A stretch of DNA of 14,351 nt from Nitrososphaerota archaeon (GTDB lineage Archaea; Thermoproteota; Nitrososphaeria; Nitrososphaerales; Nitrososphaeraceae), in the NCBI GenBank assembly GCA_005877345.1, contig VBPR01000081.1, positions 2,975 through 17,325 on the forward strand, read 5' to 3'. The notes under the pieces were generated by a model. It did no database searches. It was given only the letters and a program-made list of their open reading frames with translations, and was not told the DNA's origin. How positions within the stretch are numbered: the first letter of the stretch is position 1; each line of letters starts with the position of its first letter. A program made the translations under genes and the position numbers. This document shows, piece after piece, positions 13,750 to 14,351 of the stretch.

Positions 13750-14117
13750 TTAACAATTAACAAAAATATGATCAATATCTATTCCCAATAAATCTTTTTT
13801 TGCATATTTCATCTGTACTTCTACCAACCATTCCACGTCAGTAGACGACTTTGTCAATTTTGCCATTTTTATTGCATCTCTAATGTCTTTCAATTTTGCC
13901 ATTTTTATTGCATCTCTAATGTCTTTGGAGTTAATCTGATTCCATACTGCATAGCCAATTTTTTCCGATAGGTTTTCCGGACAATTTCTATGAATTCTTC
14001 GTAGGTATATTCTTCCAAGTGCAATTTCATAAACCTCGACCTCAGCCGTTGAGACAACCTTTCAACGTCATTTCTTGTACCAAAAATCCCCTTGTTAGAA
14101 CCGATATCGTCACGCAT
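13750..14117 (-). pseudogene. AAA+ ATPase C-terminal remnant with a frameshift and a tandem duplication
   Basis: Only the end of an AAA+ ATPase remains. From the ATG at 14117 it reads MRDDIGSN (encoded by the direct repeat), then KGIFGTRNDVERLSQRLRSR, i.e. the sensor 1 strand with Asn and the arginine-finger helix (LRSRF), then a lid domain MKLHLEEYTYEEFIEIVRKT. No Walker A or B is present. The frame ends at 13905 (LTPKTLEMQ). One base change in the AAG/AAA run at about 13924-13929 restores the family-like continuation LTPKDIRDAIKMAKL, which runs on through TDVEWLVEVQMKYAKKDLLG to a TAA at 13750-13752. The 12-residue block KDIRDAIKMAKL is present twice through an exact 36-base tandem duplication. 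Such ATPases act as remodelling or clamp-loader-like motors; this one cannot work. It is cut at its N-terminal side at the direct repeat. Confidence 0.75.
13855..13926. repeat. Exact 36-base tandem duplication
   Basis: Units 13855-13890 and 13891-13926 are identical. The length is a multiple of three, so it adds 12 residues without changing frame. It lies next to the frameshift in the AAA+ remnant. The exact identity points to a recent event. Confidence 0.9.
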
Positions 14118-14124
14118 CCCTTCC
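14095..14124 (+). repeat. Right copy of the 30-base direct repeat
   Basis: It is the partner of 9680-9709, with one mismatch (A for C at the fifth base). It overlaps the first codons of the AAA+ remnant, and the sequence right of it (14125 on) is unrelated to that left of 9680. Confidence 0.65.
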
Positions 14125-14173
14125 TTCCCTTACCTAGGTTGTCTCCTCTTTATAACATCTAATCATATTCTAG

Positions 14174-14190
14174 TATTAGAAATTCTAATA
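14174..14190. promoter_or_regulatory. Short perfect palindrome
   Basis: TATTAGAA, one base, TTCTAATA, just outside the right direct repeat. It has the size of a dimeric protein-binding site. No gene start is visible close by, so its target is unclear. Confidence 0.3.
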
Positions 14191-14297
14191 ATGTTGCGCA
14201 AGAATATTCAATCAAATCCCCTTGTGACCGATCAATGATAACGGAATGCTTGACGAGATATGAGTTATGATATTATGGCGAATAAGATTACGTTTTC

Positions 14298-14351
14298 CTA
14301 CTTCGATAAAGATCTATTTAGTATCTGATCACGCTCAGGTTCAGGAATTCT
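14298..14351 (-). CDS. Possible C-terminal end of a gene entering from the right edge
   Basis: On the minus strand a frame open at the edge reads RIPEPERDQILNRSLSK and then TAG. The Pro/Glu-rich then basic sequence looks like a protein tail, but 17 residues are too few to assign anything. Confidence 0.25.
   Translation of the reverse strand, partial: RIPEPERDQILNRSLSK

Larger units (their letters stand above)
9680..14124. mobile_element. Replicon-like block between direct repeats
   Basis: About 4.4 kb bounded by the 30-base direct repeat. Contents: an AT-rich origin-like tract, a cysteine-rich mini-protein, a divergent MCM helicase with a broken C-terminal extension, an HTH/coiled-coil protein and a decayed AAA+ ATPase. 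The base content is visibly richer in A+T and the codon choice leans more to AAA, ATA and AAT than in the genes before 9700. MCM-carrying plasmids and proviruses are known in archaea. No integrase or capsid gene is visible, so it is either a mini-element mobilised in trans or a remnant. The boundary assignment rests on the repeat alone. Confidence 0.5.

Overview
The window looks like a chromosomal accessory region of an AT-rich ammonia-oxidising archaeon (Nitrososphaerota/Thaumarchaeota, probably the soil Nitrososphaera/Nitrosocosmicus side). The reasons are the types of protein present: small C2H2 zinc-finger proteins, tandem DUF7482-like exported proteins, a CARF-HTH protein, an archaeal MCM and an HTH-plus-coiled-coil protein. 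Archaeal TATA boxes also lie about 26 bases before several starts, and many starts are TTG. The lineage is an inference from recalled families; no search was run.

Left part (1-7150), host-like accessory genes. An MFS exporter enters from the left edge (+). A run of minus-strand genes follows: a C2H2 mini-protein, a DUF3179 gene broken by one in-frame TAA, a four-helix membrane protein directly upstream of it, a CARF-HTH regulator, a tandem-domain exported DUF7482-like protein, a 50-codon small ORF, an exported NodB-type polysaccharide deacetylase and a one-helix mini-protein. Much of this concerns the cell envelope or sensing.

Middle part (7150-9700), a scarred zone. It holds two short tRNA 3'-end-like segments (a third is at 1736), an SDR dehydrogenase cut to about 75 residues, and a Cache-type sensor cut after its extracellular domain. 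The two cut genes meet tail to tail at about 7815, which marks a rearrangement breakpoint. A 49-codon coding-like remnant and an intact DUF4328 membrane protein follow.

Right part (9680-14124), a probable integrated replicon remnant. A 30-base direct repeat with one mismatch (9680-9709 and 14095-14124) brackets about 4.4 kb that is visibly richer in A+T. Inside are an origin-like AT-rich tract, duplicated TATA/dyad control sequences, a 57-residue cysteine-rich protein, a divergent MCM helicase, a tandem-HTH/coiled-coil protein with a dyad in its promoter, and a decayed AAA+ ATPase. The MCM reading frame continues without a frameshift through two TAA codons, into a low-complexity linker and then a zinc-finger-like tail. 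The linker DNA contains a 27-base inverted repeat made of three 9-base units on each side. This replicon-like block is the best candidate for an undescribed system. The in-frame stops could be ordinary decay or something more interesting, and the sequence alone cannot decide.
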